Positions 25,564-34,661 are shown, numbered from the stretch's first letter. The stretch is DNA of 45,516 nt from Microcystis novacekii Mn_MB_F_20050700_S1 (GCA_007096045.1 SFAU01000132.1:1-45516), one strand, 5' to 3'. Notes: a model not told the origin generated them from the letters alone. Made by a program: numbers and translations.

Positions 25564-26328
25564 TTAGATACTTTCAGGATCAATGCCCAATTCTCGTAAT
25601 TTTTGGGCTAATCTTTCCCTTTCAAAGATAGCTTGTTCTTTTTCGAGGATAGCCTGTTCCTTCGCTTGTCGTTCCTGTTCCCTTTCTAAAAGAATCTGTT
25701 CCCTTTCTAAAAGAATCTGTTCCTTTGCTTGTCTTTGCTCTAATTCAGCTTCTTGGGGAGTGGGAACCAATTGACCATCGGCGGTAAAATAACGCAGTTT
25801 ACGGTCAAATATGCCTAAATATAATCCTAACTGTTCACTCCATAAATAGCCGTTTTCATTAGCAGGAATAGCCTGATATTGTCCCTCAATTAGTCTAAAT
25901 CCTTGCAATTCTAAGGTATTAGGATCGAACCAAAAATAATTAGGAGTGCGAAAAGTATTTTGGTAGAGAATTTTCTTTTTAGTGCGGTCAATATTGGCTG
26001 TAGAATCGGAAAGAATCTCCACGATTACATTGGGATATTTACCCTGTTCTCCCCAAACTACCCAACTTTTGCGGGGACGTTTTTCTGTATCTAAAACCAC
26101 AAAAAAATCAGGACCGCAGAAATCGCGCTTTTTCAGTTGTTCTTCGTTATAGTAGATAGTCAGATTACCGGAAGCGTAGTAATCGTTTTTCTCTTGCCAT
26201 AATAATTCTAGACAACTGAGGAGAATTATGATCTGTTGCAGGTGTAAATCACTTTCCAAGGGTGGTTCATCACTCCATAAATCGGTGGGGGGACAGGTAA
26301 CTTCCGGTAAAATGTCGAGAGTTGTCAT
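25564..26328 (-). CDS. Uma2 family (DUF820) endonuclease-like protein
   Basis: 254 residues. The PD-(D/E)XK-like Uma2 core: GPDFFVVLD gives the catalytic Asp region, NVIVEILSDST the glutamate strand, and TKKKILYQNTFRTPNYFWFDPNTLEL the family tail of the core. The last 60 residues are a charged coiled coil built from repeated ILLEREQ units encoded by two exact 21-bp DNA repeats (25678-25719). Uma2 genes are multicopy in cyanobacteria, with unproven nuclease function. Another copy, not closely similar, lies at 32858. It is convergent with ddl. Confidence 0.88.
   Translation of the reverse strand: MTTLDILPEVTCPPTDLWSDEPPLESDLHLQQIIILLSCLELLWQEKNDYYASGNLTIYYNEEQLKKRDFCGPDFFVVLDTEKRPRKSWVVWGEQGKYPNVIVEILSDSTANIDRTKKKILYQNTFRTPNYFWFDPNTLELQGFRLIEGQYQAIPANENGYLWSEQLGLYLGIFDRKLRYFTADGQLVPTPQEAELEQRQAKEQILLEREQILLEREQERQAKEQAILEKEQAIFERERLAQKLRELGIDPESI
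25678..25719. repeat. 21-bp in-frame tandem repeat (2 units)
   Basis: Two exact copies of a 21-bp unit starting TTCCCTTTCTAAAAG within the coiled-coil part of the Uma2 gene; each unit encodes seven residues of the heptad pattern. Confidence 0.9.
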
Positions 26329-26398
26329 AGTTTTTCCCCGTTATACATACTAGCTTTGTTTAATTATAACTGTTACGATCTTTTCTGGTCATAGAAAA

Positions 26399-28075
26399 CT
26401 AATTTTTAGCTGACTGACGAGTAAAACTGTAGATAATTTGGGTAGCTAATTGTGGTAATTGTGAGAAATCTTCATCGGACATTTTTTGACGATCAAGTTT
26501 CATTTGTAATCCCGTCATCGAATCGTCTCCGTCGGAAATTAAAAATTCTAAGCGTTCAATTTCCGACCAATCTTTAAGGTCATTTAATATCTTGTCAATA
26601 ACCAGAAGATAAGGATGGGAAGGATTTTTATACCAATTACTGCTGACACCCTGACGAATATCTAAACCTAAATGTACGATCAAAGGGGCGTGATCAAAAA
26701 GAGCATTGGCTACCGGTCGGGTTTCTTCTTGCAGAGATAATTGATTAGCGCGACTTAACTGCCGTAACTTCTCCAATTGATGATATCTTTGCGAAATTGA
26801 TGAAGGATTTTCCCCCCAACTGAGAGCGATGGTGACTAGATAGGTTTGTAAGAATAGATGTCCTAACTTTTCCGCTTTTGTGGCCAGATAATTGGAATTA
26901 TAATCATTCGCCTCGATCAGTAAAGGTACTCGCTCGACTATTTCCAAACCATAGCCTTTTAATCCAGCAATTTTACGGGGATTATTGGTAATTAAACGAA
27001 TATTTCTCACCCCCAAATCGTTGAGCATTTGCGCTCCCATGCCGTAATCGCGCAAATCGGCGGGAAATCCTAACCTTTCGTTGGCTTCCACCGTATCTAG
27101 TCCCATATCCTGTAAAGAATAGGCTTTTAGCTTATTAATTAAGCCAATTCCCCGTCCTTCCTGTCGCAGGTAAACCACCACCCCTAAACCGTTGTTTTCA
27201 ATCATTTTTAGGGCAGTTTGTAACTGTTGCCGACAATCGCAACGCAAGGATCCCAAGGCATCCCCAGTCAGACATTCTGAGTGCATTCGTACCATTACAG
27301 GTTGATCGCCAAAGAGAGCGGGATCGCCTTTCACAATAGCAATATGTTCGGTTTGATCTAATAAATTTCGGTAGGCATAAAGCTGAAAAGTGCCGAATTG
27401 ACTGGGAAAATCACAGACCGTTTCCCGATGGACAAAGCGATCGTGTTTTAAGCGATAACCGATCAGATCGGCAATGCTAATTAACTTTAAATTATGTTGA
27501 CGAGCGTATTCAAATAGTTGCGGTAAACGGGCCATGGAACCATCGGGATTTTGGATCTCACAGATAACCCCCGCCGGATACAACCCGGCTAATCGAGCTA
27601 GATCCACAGCTGCCTCCGTATGACCGGCGCGTTTTAAGACTCCACCAGCTTTAGCACGAATCGGGAAGACATGACCGGGACGGGTGAGATCGTCAGGACG
27701 AGTGACTGGATTAAGGGCAACTTGCACGGTTTTCGCCCGATCTTCTGCCGAAATTCCAGTTTTAACCCCTAAATGGGGAGCAGCATCGATGCTAACGGTA
27801 AAAGCGGTTTGATTGCTATCGGTGTTTTTTGTCACCATCAAGGGTAATTCGAGAGCATCAAGACGCTCTCCCGTCATTGCCAGACAGATTAAACCGCGAG
27901 CTTGCACTGCCATGAAGTTAATCAGATCGGGGGTGGCAAATTGGGCCGCACAGATTAGATCTCCTTCATTTTCGCGATTCTCATCATCAACTACTACAAT
28001 AGCCCGTCCGGCTTTGATTTCCGCTAAGGCAGTATCGATAGAGTCAAAAGCGATCGAAGTGACAGTCACAGGCAT
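26399..28075 (-). CDS. ribBA: Bifunctional DHBP synthase / GTP cyclohydrolase II
   Basis: 558 residues. The two enzymes start riboflavin synthesis: ribulose 5-phosphate to dihydroxybutanone phosphate, and GTP to the pyrimidine precursor. The RibB half has DDENRENEGD at 30-39 and GVLKRAGHTEAAVDL; the RibA half has the zinc site CLTGDALGSLRCDC (about 265-280) and the catalytic VVVYLRQEGRGIGL. A further 150 residues at the C-terminus extend beyond the usual bifunctional length; such an extension appears common in cyanobacterial RibBA and has no assigned role. It lies downstream of the cpc terminator on the same strand. Confidence 0.97.
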   Translation of the reverse strand: MPVTVTSIAFDSIDTALAEIKAGRAIVVVDDENRENEGDLICAAQFATPDLINFMAVQARGLICLAMTGERLDALELPLMVTKNTDSNQTAFTVSIDAAPHLGVKTGISAEDRAKTVQVALNPVTRPDDLTRPGHVFPIRAKAGGVLKRAGHTEAAVDLARLAGLYPAGVICEIQNPDGSMARLPQLFEYARQHNLKLISIADLIGYRLKHDRFVHRETVCDFPSQFGTFQLYAYRNLLDQTEHIAIVKGDPALFGDQPVMVRMHSECLTGDALGSLRCDCRQQLQTALKMIENNGLGVVVYLRQEGRGIGLINKLKAYSLQDMGLDTVEANERLGFPADLRDYGMGAQMLNDLGVRNIRLITNNPRKIAGLKGYGLEIVERVPLLIEANDYNSNYLATKAEKLGHLFLQTYLVTIALSWGENPSSISQRYHQLEKLRQLSRANQLSLQEETRPVANALFDHAPLIVHLGLDIRQGVSSNWYKNPSHPYLLVIDKILNDLKDWSEIERLEFLISDGDDSMTGLQMKLDRQKMSDEDFSQLPQLATQIIYSFTRQSAKN

Positions 28076-28152
28076 TAAAACGATAGAACTATTTTCATTC
28101 TACAGGTTTGCTCGATCTGCTGAGGGTCAATTTCTGCCAGTTCCCTAGAAAG

Positions 28153-28190
28153 AAGTCTCCCGGTGAACCTGACGGCTGCCCGGGAGACTT
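28153..28190 (-). terminator. Terminator of the cpc operon
   Basis: An 11-bp stem AAGTCTCCCGG (28153-28163) / CCGGGAGACTT (28180-28190) about 22 bp after the second cpcC stop. On the minus strand it is followed by a pyrimidine-rich CTTCTTTCT. Confidence 0.8.
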
Positions 28191-28212
28191 TTAGTTATCT
28201 TCAGCTAGAAAA

Positions 28213-29091
28213 TTAGTTCAAACTAGCGGGGGTGATGCTGGCAACTTTGCCACCGAGACGGTTGATCTGTTGCAGGGTGTTATTTAACTGTTCAAAGGGG
28301 ACGATAACCGCTTTGCTACTGCGACGGACACTGGGATAACCCGGTTTGCTAATAGCGGCAATTTCCACGCGATAGAGCTTACCCACATCACCATAGGCCA
28401 CACTACCACCCAGAGCTTTACTGGGGGTGTTGCGTTGAGCAGAGGGACGATAGGCCCAACCATCGCTGCCACCGGAGGGACCGACCACTGCCGAAGCGCC
28501 GTTTTGAGCTAATTCCACCGCTAAACGGGAGGTTTTGCCAGCAATCTGAGAGCGATCGCTGTTGGCATAACCGCGATAGAGTTGGAACATCCGGGTAAAT
28601 CCCACGGTTTTTTGACCGGGTTGGCTGGCAAAACCGCGATAGTAGGGAACGATGCTATCGCCGAAGTTTTCGGTATATTCGGCGGAATCGATGTAGGAGT
28701 CGATATCGGCCTCGAATCCTTTGTTTTCATAGAGATCGAGGTGATAGATCACTTCCGACTCATCGTAGGGAGCGCGACCTAAAAGATGTTTGATATTAAG
28801 TTCGATGACGCGGGTTTGGAAGTTACCGTAGAAGAATTTGTTCTTATACAGTTCCGATTTGGCCACAGCGCGGACGAATTCCCGCACGGTGATCGAACCG
28901 TTGCAGAGTAAGGATTCGGCACTGGTAAGGCGCTCGGAACGCATGATATAGTCATTGCCTAGCACCTGACGATAGACGGCGCGAATAACCGCCTGTGCGT
29001 CGTCACGGGACCAATCGGGACGTAATTCCACGGGAGCAACCTCGCTAAAAGCGGTTGTCCCTAAACGGGAAGCTGAGGTAGTAATTGCCAC
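28213..29091 (-). CDS. cpcC: Phycobilisome rod linker polypeptide (L_R), distal cpcC
   Basis: 292 residues. Rod linkers join phycocyanin hexamers in phycobilisome rods on the thylakoid surface. The Pfam PBS-linker domain spans about 20-150 ([51 protein letters not shown]), and a CpcD-like cap domain lies at about 235-285 ([19 protein letters not shown]). Translation starts at GTG 29091, fixed by AGGAGA 8 bases upstream. Last gene of the cpc operon, 45 bp after the other linker gene; the terminator follows. It is about 60% similar by eye to its neighbour, an old duplication. Confidence 0.95.
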   Translation of the reverse strand: MAITTSASRLGTTAFSEVAPVELRPDWSRDDAQAVIRAVYRQVLGNDYIMRSERLTSAESLLCNGSITVREFVRAVAKSELYKNKFFYGNFQTRVIELNIKHLLGRAPYDESEVIYHLDLYENKGFEADIDSYIDSAEYTENFGDSIVPYYRGFASQPGQKTVGFTRMFQLYRGYANSDRSQIAGKTSRLAVELAQNGASAVVGPSGGSDGWAYRPSAQRNTPSKALGGSVAYGDVGKLYRVEIAAISKPGYPSVRRSSKAVIVPFEQLNNTLQQINRLGGKVASITPASLN

Positions 29092-29136
29092 TAAAGTTCT
29101 CCTACAAAAAAATGATCGTTTTCTGACCGCTCAAAA

Positions 29137-29952
29137 CTAGGCGAGAATAAGTTCGATTACCTGGCCGCCTTGACGGTTGATTTCTTGCAATTTATTCGAT
29201 AGTTGCTCGTAGGCGACGAGATACTCGCTCACGCTACGACGCACACGGGTTTGTCGTCCCGCTTTTGCGCCACTAACCACGCGCAAGCGATAGAATTTGC
29301 CCCGATCGCCCCCAGCTAATCCGGTTAAGGATTGACCAGTTCCGTTAATATAAACGGGGGAGGCACTGTTATAGGCTAGTTCTCTGGTCAGTTTTCCCTC
29401 TTTTAACGGCGCCCGATCGCTGGTGGCATAACCGCGATACACTTGGAACAGCCGACTAAAACCGACGGTTTTCTGACCGGTTTGGCTAGCGAAACCGCGA
29501 TAGTAGGGGACAATGTTCTCGCCGAAGTGTTGATTGTATTCGGGTGAATCGAAATAGGAATTAATTTCGGCTTCGTAACCCTGTTGATTGTAGAGATCGC
29601 TGTGGAAAGCGATCTCAGCTTGATCGTAGGGAGCGCGACCGAGCAGGTGTTTATAATTCAACTCGATCAGGCGATTTTGGGGATTGCTATGGAAAAATTT
29701 CTTCCGATATAGTTCTGATTGAGCGATCGCCCGAACAAAATCCTTGACGCTAATCGAACGATTGCGTAAGAGGGATTCTAGGCTGATTAGGCGCTCGCTG
29801 GACATCAGATGCTCGTTGCCCAAGATTTGCCGATAAGCACCCCGGATCACCACTTCTACCTGTTCATCACTGTCGGTGGAACGTAATTCCAAGGGTGTCG
29901 CATTGGCGTAGGGTTCAAATCCCAGTCTTTGGGCGACCATTAAGCTAGTCAT
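29137..29952 (-). CDS. cpcC: Phycobilisome rod linker polypeptide (L_R), proximal cpcC
   Basis: 271 residues. Paralogue of the next gene with the same plan: PBS-linker domain at about 20-150 ([56 protein letters not shown]) and a C-terminal CpcD-like domain ([20 protein letters not shown]). AGGAGG lies 7 bases before the ATG. The gene is separated from cpcA by 119 bp that contain a long hairpin, which fits the need for less linker than phycocyanin subunit. Confidence 0.95.
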   Translation of the reverse strand: MTSLMVAQRLGFEPYANATPLELRSTDSDEQVEVVIRGAYRQILGNEHLMSSERLISLESLLRNRSISVKDFVRAIAQSELYRKKFFHSNPQNRLIELNYKHLLGRAPYDQAEIAFHSDLYNQQGYEAEINSYFDSPEYNQHFGENIVPYYRGFASQTGQKTVGFSRLFQVYRGYATSDRAPLKEGKLTRELAYNSASPVYINGTGQSLTGLAGGDRGKFYRLRVVSGAKAGRQTRVRRSVSEYLVAYEQLSNKLQEINRQGGQVIELILA

Positions 29953-29992
29953 CGTCGATCCTCCTGAAACTAACCTTTAATGGATATAACAA

Positions 29993-30052
29993 GGTCTGGA
30001 AGAACAGGTGATTGCTAACCCTTTTGCTAACAACCTCCTGTCTTTCCAGACC
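29993..30052 (-). promoter_or_regulatory. Long stem-loop between cpcA and cpcC
   Basis: Minus-strand sequence GGTCTGGAA...TTCCAGACC (outer arms 29993-30001 and 30044-30052), extended by ACAGG/CCTGT and a GTTAGCAA/TTGCTAAC-type inner stem. In cyanobacterial cpc operons such structures stabilise the cpcBA message or cause partial termination, lowering linker expression. A short T-run follows the cpcA stop side at 30058-30064. Confidence 0.75.
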
Positions 30053-30071
30053 AGCAGTTTTTTTGATTGGA

Positions 30072-30560
30072 CTAGCTGAGAGCGTTGATAGCGTAGTCGA
30101 TATAGGAGTTGGCTTCTACCGCGGGGTCGCCACTTAAACCATGGTTGGCTTTGATATATTTGAGGGCTTCGATGTACCAGCTAGGAGACAGGTCGAAGGT
30201 GCGGTTGATTTCGTCGATACCAGCGATGAGGTACTCGTCCATCGGACCGGTTCCACCAGCAACTAAGCAGTAGGTCACCATGCGGAGGTAGTAACCGATG
30301 TCACGAGCGCATTTGTCTTTACCGCGTTGGTCCGCCGCAAAGTTAGCCCCTTGCATTTGGATGGTGTAGGGGTACTTGTTGTACACGGCTTGAGCAGCGC
30401 CAGAGATCAAAGAACTGGCTTTTTCGGTCAACACTTTAGCGGCGCTGAGGCCAGCAGAAGCTTGACGAAAACGACCGAAAGCAGTTTGGATTTCGGTGCT
30501 GCTTAAGAAACGACCTTGAGAATCAGCGGCTGCTACGGCTTCGGTAAGGGGGGTTTTCAT
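30072..30560 (-). CDS. cpcA: C-phycocyanin alpha subunit
   Basis: 162 residues, exact family length. It pairs with CpcB to form (alpha-beta) trimers and hexamers in phycobilisome rods. The phycocyanobilin-binding Cys84 sits in [13 protein letters not shown]. The N-terminal [20 protein letters not shown] start is canonical, with GGGAGA as ribosome binding site. It is 66 bp downstream of cpcB, the spacer widely used for typing Microcystis strains. Confidence 0.99.
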   Translation of the reverse strand: MKTPLTEAVAAADSQGRFLSSTEIQTAFGRFRQASAGLSAAKVLTEKASSLISGAAQAVYNKYPYTIQMQGANFAADQRGKDKCARDIGYYLRMVTYCLVAGGTGPMDEYLIAGIDEINRTFDLSPSWYIEALKYIKANHGLSGDPAVEANSYIDYAINALS

Positions 30561-30626
30561 TGTTTGGTATCTCCCAATAATCTTGCAATAAGTTTCCTAC
30601 GGTTTAATTGAGACTAGCCCCAGGGA

Positions 30627-31145
30627 CTAGGCGACAGCAGCGGCGGCGCGGTCGAAGTAGCTGGCAATTTCAGACATTAAAGCACTGCAATCGCCGGGGG
30701 TGATACCGTTGCGATCGTTAGCGATGGACAAAGCAGCTTCTTTCATTTTGCTTACGCCAGCAGCTACGGAAGCTCCAGGTACTCCTAAAGCTACATAGGT
30801 TTCGCGAAGACCATTTAAGCAACGATCATCGAGAACACTGCCGTCGCCAGAGAAGGTAGCGTAGGTGACATAGCGCAAGATGATTTCCATGTCGCGTAGG
30901 CAAGCGGCCATACGACGGCTGGTGTAAGCATTACCACCGGGGGTGATCAGTTGGGGCTGTTCAGCGAACAGGCTACGAGCGGCGTTAGCAACGATGGTGG
31001 AAGCGTTACTGGTGATCCGGTTAACAGAGTCCATCCGTTTGTTGCTGTCGGCAACCATGGCGCTGAGAGCGTCTAGTTGGGAAGAGCTTAAATATTCGCC
31101 GCGAGCATCAGCTTGGGATACTACCCGGGTGAATGCGTCAAACAT
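30627..31145 (-). CDS. cpcB: C-phycocyanin beta subunit
   Basis: 172 residues, exact family length. Bilin-binding Cys82 (AACLRDMEI) and Cys153 (TPGDCSAL) are both present, and Asn72, the methylated residue of beta subunits, is in [15 protein letters not shown] precedes the ATG by 8 bases. First gene of the operon cpcB-cpcA-cpcC-cpcC; the 5' leader begins upstream of 31146. Confidence 0.99.
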   Translation of the reverse strand: MFDAFTRVVSQADARGEYLSSSQLDALSAMVADSNKRMDSVNRITSNASTIVANAARSLFAEQPQLITPGGNAYTSRRMAACLRDMEIILRYVTYATFSGDGSVLDDRCLNGLRETYVALGVPGASVAAGVSKMKEAALSIANDRNGITPGDCSALMSEIASYFDRAAAAVA

Positions 31146-31211
31146 TGTGACAATCTCCTAAATTTAAATGGGATTTGCTTGCAATTAAAAGGTTTTCCCT
31201 CTTAAGGGATT

Positions 31212-31243
31212 TCACGGTGAGTCTGGACGAGCCTTGACCGTGA
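31212..31243 (-). promoter_or_regulatory. Hairpin in the cpcB 5' leader
   Basis: Inverted repeat TCACGGT (31212-31218) / ACCGTGA (31237-31243), 67-98 bp upstream of the cpcB start. It may stabilise the abundant message or act in regulation. Confidence 0.45.
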
Positions 31244-31363
31244 TTGTTGCGATTTACTTTAAGAAACCTGAAAAAACTTCATGGCTCTCTCATAAATCAC
31301 CTAAGGAGGTTAAACAAGTATCCAGCTTAACTTTTGTCTGTTATCTTGGCCCCTCAAGTTAAA

Positions 31364-31369
31364 TTTATA
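31364..31369 (-). promoter_or_regulatory. Possible -10 element of the cpc promoter
   Basis: On the minus strand GTGTATAAATTT gives TATAAA at 31369-31364, about 220 bp before cpcB; no good -35 was found. The 612-bp gap 31146-31757 holds the divergent cpc and upp control regions, AT-rich sequence and an ACTGATA-type repeat, with no gene. Confidence 0.3.
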
Positions 31370-31672
31370 CACTGCTGTCGAAACTTTGTTTGTTACATAT
31401 TATTAAGTTTTTTGCTGTCTTTTTGTAACAGTCACTTAACAATGACTCGATCGAGTTGGTCATCAATTCCTGACATGGCTCAAAGCCTCTCACCGTCGGG
31501 AAATCAGAGACAGCAAGGCTTTAAGGGTATAAAGGGCAGCAAGATAATAAATTTAAGTTTTTTTTAATATTTCTCCGCTTTCCCTTCCCCTATTAGCCAA
31601 GGATTGCCCTTTCCAGCCCTCAAATACGATGAAGTTTTGTAAAGAAGGGAGAAAGGAGAAGGGAGAAAAAAG

Positions 31673-31697
31673 CTGATCACTGATTACTGATCACTGA
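31673..31697. repeat. ACTGATA-type repeat upstream of upp
   Basis: CTGATCACTGATTACTGATC followed by ACTGACGACCGACGG, ending about 60 bp before upp. Same family as the array before hypA. Confidence 0.75.
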
Positions 31698-31757
31698 CGA
31701 CCGACGGCTTTTTCCCTTAAGATAAAGTTTAGCCCTCGGTCGAGTTCTAGTGTTTTC

Positions 31758-32411
31758 ATGGTTTTACAGCTGCGCGTCTATGTTCCCGAACATCCTCTGG
31801 TTAAGCATTGGCTGGCGATCGCACGCGATCAAAATACCCCCTCGGTACTGTTTAAAACAGCGATGACGGAACTAGGGCGCTGGTTAACCTACGAAGCGGC
31901 GCGGCAATGGTTGCCGACACTGGAAACTAGCGTTAAAACCCCTCTAGCAGAATGTCCGGCTACTTTTATCGATCCTAGTGTACCGATCGCCGTAGTCCCG
32001 ATTTTACGGGCAGGATTAGCCCTGTTGGAAGGGGCGCAAAGCCTTTTACCCCTAGCTAGTACCTATCACCTCGGTTTAGCCAGAAATGAGGAAACCCTAG
32101 AGGCGAGTTGTTATTTAAATAAATTACCGGCCAGTTTTGATCCAGCCACGAGAGTCTTAATTCTGGAACCGATGTTAGCCACGGGGGGATCAATTTCAAC
32201 GGCAATGGCAGAAATTACCAGCAGAGGCGTTGATCCTGCCCTGATTCGCCTGATTTCCGTCGTGGCTGCTCCGCCAGCTTTACAGAAATTGAGTCAAAAT
32301 TATCCCAGTTTGAACATCTATACGGCTATTATCGATGAAGGATTAAATAGCCGCGGTTATATCGTGCCGGGATTGGGCGATGCCGGCGATCGAGCTTTTG
32401 GAACCTATTAG
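31758..32411 (+). CDS. upp: Uracil phosphoribosyltransferase
   Basis: 217 residues. It salvages uracil with PRPP to UMP in the cytoplasm. PILRAGLALLEGA lies in the N-terminal half, the PRPP loop is LILEPMLATGGSI near residue 135, and the uracil-binding GLGDAGDRAFGT closes the protein, as is typical. The 95-residue gene follows 14 bp later on the same strand, so the two may be co-transcribed. Confidence 0.94.
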   Translation: MVLQLRVYVPEHPLVKHWLAIARDQNTPSVLFKTAMTELGRWLTYEAARQWLPTLETSVKTPLAECPATFIDPSVPIAVVPILRAGLALLEGAQSLLPLASTYHLGLARNEETLEASCYLNKLPASFDPATRVLILEPMLATGGSISTAMAEITSRGVDPALIRLISVVAAPPALQKLSQNYPSLNIYTAIIDEGLNSRGYIVPGLGDAGDRAFGTY

Positions 32412-32425
32412 GAGAAAAACGGATT

Positions 32426-32713
32426 ATGAGTCAGCGAGATGGGTTTACGGGCGGTTTTTTAGCCGGTGCGATTGTCGGTGGTTTAGTGGGCGGTGTTTTG
32501 GGGACAGTGTTGGCTAATCGCAGCCGTCGCAGTTTAGGAGATGGTGATAATCAAGCTTTTTTGGAGGATATCCGCAATGGGCGCTTGACTCCAGAGGAAG
32601 GGATGGAAATGGCCCGCCGCAGTTTAGAAGATAAAATTGCCCAGTTAAATCTAGCGATCGATGATGTGCGTCAACAGTTAGGATCGGTACAGGAAAACGG
32701 CAGCGATCATTAA
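32426..32713 (+). CDS. Small glycine-rich membrane protein (YtxH-like)
   Basis: 95 residues. A glycine-rich hydrophobic helix (GGFLAGAIVGGLVGGVLGTVLA) at residues 9-30 is a glycine-zipper membrane segment of the YtxH type, followed by a soluble helical part (LEDKIAQLNLAIDDVRQQLG). A conserved type of small protein in cyanobacteria, of unknown function. GGAG lies upstream of the ATG. Its last 41 bp are repeated downstream at 33634-33675, beyond the Uma2 gene. Confidence 0.8.
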   Translation: MSQRDGFTGGFLAGAIVGGLVGGVLGTVLANRSRRSLGDGDNQAFLEDIRNGRLTPEEGMEMARRSLEDKIAQLNLAIDDVRQQLGSVQENGSDH

Positions 32714-32714
32714 A
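32673..32714. repeat. 42-bp direct repeat, copy 1
   Basis: End of the 95-residue gene, from AACAGTTAGG through GGCAGCGATCATTAAA; matches 33634-33675 with one mismatch. Confidence 0.97.
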
Positions 32715-32857
32715 ATAGGGCTGGCCGAATAAATCTAAAAACCTTGTTGGATAAGCTCTGACCGCGCATTTAAATTGCTTGTGGAGATGAGGCAAAAAGC
32801 AAGGCACAAGATTCTCCGTTAGAATTGCAGTAATCAAACACCACGCTTGCAGGAGCT

Positions 32858-33607
32858 ATGGTTAACCTCACCTATAACAAAAATCGCCCTCTTCCCAGCG
32901 CCGAAGAATTGCCCTCTTCCGATGAAACTCCAGTGGATAATCAGTTACAAAATGATCTTCCCAATCTGCTGCTAAATTTATTAGCCTCAATTTGGGCCGG
33001 TCGAGATGATTGGTATTTTGGGGTAGATATGGCTGTCTATTATAATCCAGACGAACCAGCTTTTGTCCCCGATGGTTTCTTAGCAGTTGGAGTCAACCAT
33101 GATACGGGAGAAAGAGGCCGGTTAAGCTATGTTTTGTGGGGAGAAAAGTATATCTTACCAATTTTGTTTTTAGAGGTAATTTCCGAGAAATATAACAGTG
33201 AATATGAGGAAAAATTCTTAAATTACCAAAGCCTGGGGATTTTGTATTATGTAATATACAATCCTTTCAGTGGCAGAAGGGGAAGATTTAAAAACCGACA
33301 ACGCTTAGAAGTCTATAAATTAGTCTCAGGGAAATATGAACTTCTAGAGAGTGAGAATAATCGAGTTTGGTTGCCTGAAATTGGCTTGGCGCTGGGTTAT
33401 GAAAAAGGAGAACATATTGCTTGGTATCGGGAATGGTTATACTGGTATGACAAGTCAGGAAATCGCTATCTAACGGCAGCGGAAAGAGCGAACCAGGCTG
33501 AGGCGATCGCATCTCAAGAACGCTTGGCTAAACAAGAGGCTGAACAAAGAGCCACAAGGCTGACTGAACGGCTGAGATGGCTTGGAATTAACCCCGATGA
33601 AATGTAA
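32858..33607 (+). CDS. Uma2 family (DUF820) endonuclease-like protein, repeat-flanked
   Basis: 249 residues; ribosome binding site AGGAG 5 bp before the ATG. VPDGFLAVG (catalytic Asp), PILFLEVISEKY (catalytic Glu) and KFLNYQSLGILYYVIYNPF follow the Uma2/PD-(D/E)XK order. The C-terminal 45 residues are a charged helix (LAKQEAEQRATRLTERLRWL) and the protein ends GINPDEM, like the GIDPES end of the other Uma2 protein at 25564. The gene lies inside a 42-bp direct repeat derived from the upstream gene's tail, so it probably arrived as an insertion. Confidence 0.88.
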   Translation: MVNLTYNKNRPLPSAEELPSSDETPVDNQLQNDLPNLLLNLLASIWAGRDDWYFGVDMAVYYNPDEPAFVPDGFLAVGVNHDTGERGRLSYVLWGEKYILPILFLEVISEKYNSEYEEKFLNYQSLGILYYVIYNPFSGRRGRFKNRQRLEVYKLVSGKYELLESENNRVWLPEIGLALGYEKGEHIAWYREWLYWYDKSGNRYLTAAERANQAEAIASQERLAKQEAEQRATRLTERLRWLGINPDEM

Positions 33608-33633
33608 GAAAAGTGCTGTTAGAGCACAAAAAT

Positions 33634-33675
33634 AACAGTTAGGATCGGTACAGGAAAACGGCAGCGAGCATTAAA
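33634..33675. repeat. 42-bp direct repeat, copy 2
   Basis: Duplicate of the 3' end of the 95-residue gene at 32673-32714, 961 bp away, same orientation, one mismatch. Confidence 0.97.
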
Positions 33676-33678
33676 TAT

Positions 33679-34020
33679 TTAAGAGCCAATTTTAAAGGCC
33701 TCTAGAAATAAACTATAGGTGACACCAATTTTTAGTAAATTGAAAGATTCTCGCAGAATCGGTGCAGGTTTAGCCTGAGAACTTTGTCGGTAAACAATCC
33801 GGCTAATCGCCTCCGTAAACAGCACTAATAAACCGGCAGCGGTGACATCCCATTGTGCAGTTTGGCCGGCAGTGGTGACAATTGCTTGACCGGCAAAAGT
33901 TCCAAATAAAACACAAATTATCTGTAGGGAAATCCGCCGCCAAGGATTGCTAAAAAAGCTATTAAATCGACTGCTGGTGACATTAGCCAGCGTACTTAAA
34001 CGGGTGCGTTGCATGGCCAT
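33679..34020 (-). CDS. Ycf20-like (DUF565) membrane protein
   Basis: 113 residues. NPWRRISLQIICVLFGTFAG begins the conserved part, with a hydrophobic segment followed by TAAGLLVLFTEAISRIVYR, the family hallmark. Two or three membrane helices. Ycf20 relatives are encoded in algal plastids and cyanobacteria; a role in photoprotection has been proposed for the plant protein. Its start is 2 bp after the DUF3611 stop, so the two form an operon. Confidence 0.8.
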   Translation of the reverse strand: MAMQRTRLSTLANVTSSRFNSFFSNPWRRISLQIICVLFGTFAGQAIVTTAGQTAQWDVTAAGLLVLFTEAISRIVYRQSSQAKPAPILRESFNLLKIGVTYSLFLEAFKIGS

Positions 34021-34022
34021 AT

Positions 34023-34661
34023 TTATTTAGAAGTAATACGATTAAGAAGCCACAAAGAAGTAACGATACCGGTAAAGTGAGCGAGAATTGTATTAGTATT
34101 AGCCTGCACAATTAACAGGTCAACGGAATTCACAAATTGACTAGGGTTAGAGGCAACATTAAAAGTACCTTGGGGAACATTGAGGGATTTAATTAAGACG
34201 ATTCCCGCTAACGCTTGCGCCCCCAAAATCGTTAAAAACATCCCGATAATATTAGCGATTAAACCCTGACGGATTAACTGAATAGTATCGGATTTTTTCG
34301 GGCGACTATCTTGATCACCTCTCAACATTTGACGGGCAATTTTCATGTAACGAGAAGAAAAGAAAATGGCAACCACCAAGAAACAAGCCCCACCAATGGC
34401 ACACAAAACACCGATTTCAATGCCAGAAGTGCGTTGTCTCGTCCCTAATAAACTAGCGGTAGCAATGAGTAATAAAACCCCTGAAATTACGCCTAGGACA
34501 ATCTGCGTCCAAAAACCGATTCTTCCCTGACGTAAAAGGATATTAGCGGCCCGTTGGACGGCCAGAGGCAAGGAATAAAGATCAGAATCTCTAGTGGTGG
34601 ATATATTGGTAATTTCTGATTGTTTGTCTCTCATCGGGGTTAAGCTAGGGATTGGGTACAT
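34023..34661 (-). CDS. DUF3611 family membrane protein
   Basis: 212 residues; an internal ATG at 34634 is an equally good start, as neither has a clear Shine-Dalgarno site. Four hydrophobic segments are visible: QIVLGVISGVLLLIATASLL, GVLCAIGGACFLVVAIFFSS, NIIGMFLTILGAQALAGIVL and a C-terminal FTGIVTSLWLLNRI. The VQANTNTILAHFTG motif near the C-terminus is typical of this cyanobacterial and plastid family of unknown function. Transcribed with the Ycf20-like gene. Confidence 0.85.
   Translation of the reverse strand: MYPIPSLTPMRDKQSEITNISTTRDSDLYSLPLAVQRAANILLRQGRIGFWTQIVLGVISGVLLLIATASLLGTRQRTSGIEIGVLCAIGGACFLVVAIFFSSRYMKIARQMLRGDQDSRPKKSDTIQLIRQGLIANIIGMFLTILGAQALAGIVLIKSLNVPQGTFNVASNPSQFVNSVDLLIVQANTNTILAHFTGIVTSLWLLNRITSK

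Noticed and set aside
29900-29925. tRNA T-loop-like GGGTTCAAATCCC
   Set aside because: Lies inside the cpcC reading frame and has no cloverleaf arms around it.
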